Source: Liolophura sinensis (taxonomy: Eukaryota; Mollusca; Polyplacophora; Chitonida; Chitonidae). Taken from it: 64,000 bases of DNA. Of the stretch, positions 63,101-64,000 are shown piece by piece (position 1 is the first letter of the stretch; every line of letters starts with the position of its first letter). The notes below the pieces were generated by a model, which was not told the origin of the DNA, did no database searches, and was given only the letters and a program-made list of their open reading frames with translations. Made by a program: the position numbers and the translations under genes. The DNA is taken from contig NC_088307.1 in NCBI RefSeq assembly GCF_032854445.1, positions 8,244,001 to 8,308,000 of the forward strand, in the 5' to 3' direction.

Positions 63101-64000
63101 GGTTTTAAAAACTATATTAGCACTATTAGATGCTTAGGATGGCGTGTGGAGCAATCATCAAAATCGGCAAACAACTGTCTGAAGCATGCCTGAAAGTGTA
63201 CTGCTAAAACTCTGCCAATGCCTATATTTCTTCTTTGTGTAGAGGAGGATATATACGTTTCATTCATTAGTCTTTTGTTTTGGACTCACCAGTGATTATT
63301 TCAAAAAAGAAAACACAGCAGGAGTTCACACAGAGTAAACATTTTCCACGCTTCTACTCGATAGACACATTTTCCTCAACTGTCAATCCAAGCCTAAAGA
63401 CTTTTCGAATGGTGTCATTTTACCCACATATAAACAGCCAGTGTTATACTTTTTCCACTGCCTCTTACATCCTTCCTTGTATCTAGTACGTGCTGGTCTT
63501 TTCATTCCCACTAGCACTATCAGATGCTAGGAAGGAAACACAACATCGTTGACGACAATTTTTCATTGGACTTCAATCCCTTCCTTGGATCTGATATGGG
63601 CTGGTGTAAAGCAAAAACTAGCACTATGCTAGGGAGGGTATTCTCACCATCAGTTGTGTGCCTTGAATTTACTTCCAGTCAGGCGTCTTCCCTTCCTTGT
63701 ATGTGCTACGTGCTGGTGTAAATTTTCAATTAGCACTATCACATGCTAGGAAAGGAAAAGTTCTACCACCCATACTTGGATAGTTGTTTAATATCTACTA
63801 CATCTATACTTCTGCTAATTTTACCTGGAAGGAGCTACAGTAGTCGTGATTTAGTCTATGCTGTCTTTCTTTGTATCTAGTACGTGCTGGTATTAAAAAC
63901 TATATTAGCACTATTAGATGCTTAGGATTGCGTGTGGAGCAATCATCAAAATCGGCAAACAACTGTCTGAAGCATGCCTGAGAGTGTACTGCTAAAACTC
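57181..64000 (+). repeat. Array block VIII: distinct subfamily, 7-monomer period of 5535 bp
   Basis: Monomer starts are 57745, 58533, 59326, 60114, 60907, 61700, 62493 and 63280, with lengths 788, 793, 788, 793, 793, 793 and 787; the last runs off the edge. All eight have ATTTCAAAAAAGAAAACAC and CCAAGCCTAAAG, so they lack the HindIII site, and they read GCAGGAGTTC and GAATTTA, so they lack both EcoRI sites. 57181-58465 recurs almost unchanged at 62716-64000, an offset of 5535 bp. Within the block a dimeric 1581-bp period (57745/59326, 58533/60114) is also visible. Confidence 0.88.

Larger units (their letters stand above)
1..64000 (+). repeat. Satellite DNA array, ~793-bp monomer, head to tail
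   Basis: The block TTGGACTCACCAGTGAT (with TTAGACT and TTACACT variants) recurs 83 times on the plus strand, from 355 to 63280. Most intervals are 784-793 bp. The exceptions are shorter monomers explained by internal deletions, a few monomers lengthened by single-base insertions, and the interval that crosses the N run. All copies have the same orientation. I found no interruption by unrelated DNA longer than about ten bases. The pattern of a long monomer, nested higher-order periods and local homogenisation is that of eukaryotic satellite DNA in heterochromatin. I do not recognise the family. Whether it is centromeric cannot be judged from sequence alone. Confidence 0.97.

Noticed and set aside
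355-63486. Recurring 64-90 residue open frames starting at the monomer anchor (MDSPVI-, MALPVI-, MIISRK-like translations)
   Set aside because: They recur because the DNA repeats. Most begin at TTG or GTG, not ATG. Their stop is the TAG in module A and is lost by a single substitution (as at 6090 or 37739). Frames are broken in many monomers, and I see no recognisable domain.
1-64000. CRISPR array or bacterial origin
   Set aside because: The repeat unit is ~793 bp with diverged internal modules and no short repeat-unique spacer pattern or cas genes. The array structure is that of a eukaryotic satellite.

Overview
The window is one uninterrupted satellite DNA array, plus a single 200-base run of N at 56981-57180. 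A monomer of about 793 bp (common length classes 784, 786, 788, 792 and 793) repeats head to tail on one strand. I placed 83 monomer starts from 355 to 63280, using the conserved block TTGGACTCACCAGTGAT (or its TTAGACT/TTACACT variants) as an arbitrary start. I see no convincing protein-coding gene, RNA gene, transposon or single-copy DNA. Long tandem arrays of this kind, with nested higher-order repeats (HORs), are typical of eukaryotic heterochromatin: pericentromere, centromere, subtelomere or a heterochromatic arm. I do not recognise the family, so I name no species.

Each monomer has two halves. About 390 bp is non-modular. The rest holds four diverged copies (A, B, C, D) of a 65-67 bp imperfect palindrome: a CCTTCCTT-like start, TTGTATCTAGTACGTGCTGGT-like left arm, a variable centre, and a TAGCA-N8-TGCTA right part ending AGGAAGG-like. 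In the reference monomer 34367-35159 the modules lie at 34558-34622, 34665-34730, 34782-34847 and 34956-35022. Several short monomers are explained exactly by recombination between modules: A x D removes 399 bp and A x C removes 224 bp. A third class carries a 250-bp deletion that does not follow module alignment.

Layout: (I) 1-11417, variants with a 13-monomer period of 10277 bp and an inner 3-monomer repeat of 2371 bp; (II) 11418-23243, three copies of a 5-monomer HOR of 3943 bp; (III) 23244-28815, a 2514-bp block of full and deleted monomers, twice plus a third start; (IV) 28816-36741, alternating monomers with 1586- and 3172-bp periods; (V) 36742-45428, a 3172-bp 4-mer whose second copy has lost one monomer; (VI) 45429-49187, one A x C deletion monomer and a stretch dense in 1-base insertions that looks like poor consensus; (VII) 49188-56980, mixed full and deleted monomers, including a segment duplicated about 5036 bp apart; then the gap; (VIII) 57181-64000, a distinct subfamily lacking the HindIII and EcoRI sites common elsewhere, with a 7-monomer period of 5535 bp.

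No genes act together here. The biology is array evolution: unequal crossover, conversion-like patches and module-level recombination. The most interesting structure is the set of about 330 palindromic modules, with arm positions that change in a complementary way between modules. The many short open frames that recur once per monomer mostly begin at TTG or GTG, are opened or closed by single substitutions, and are treated as non-coding.
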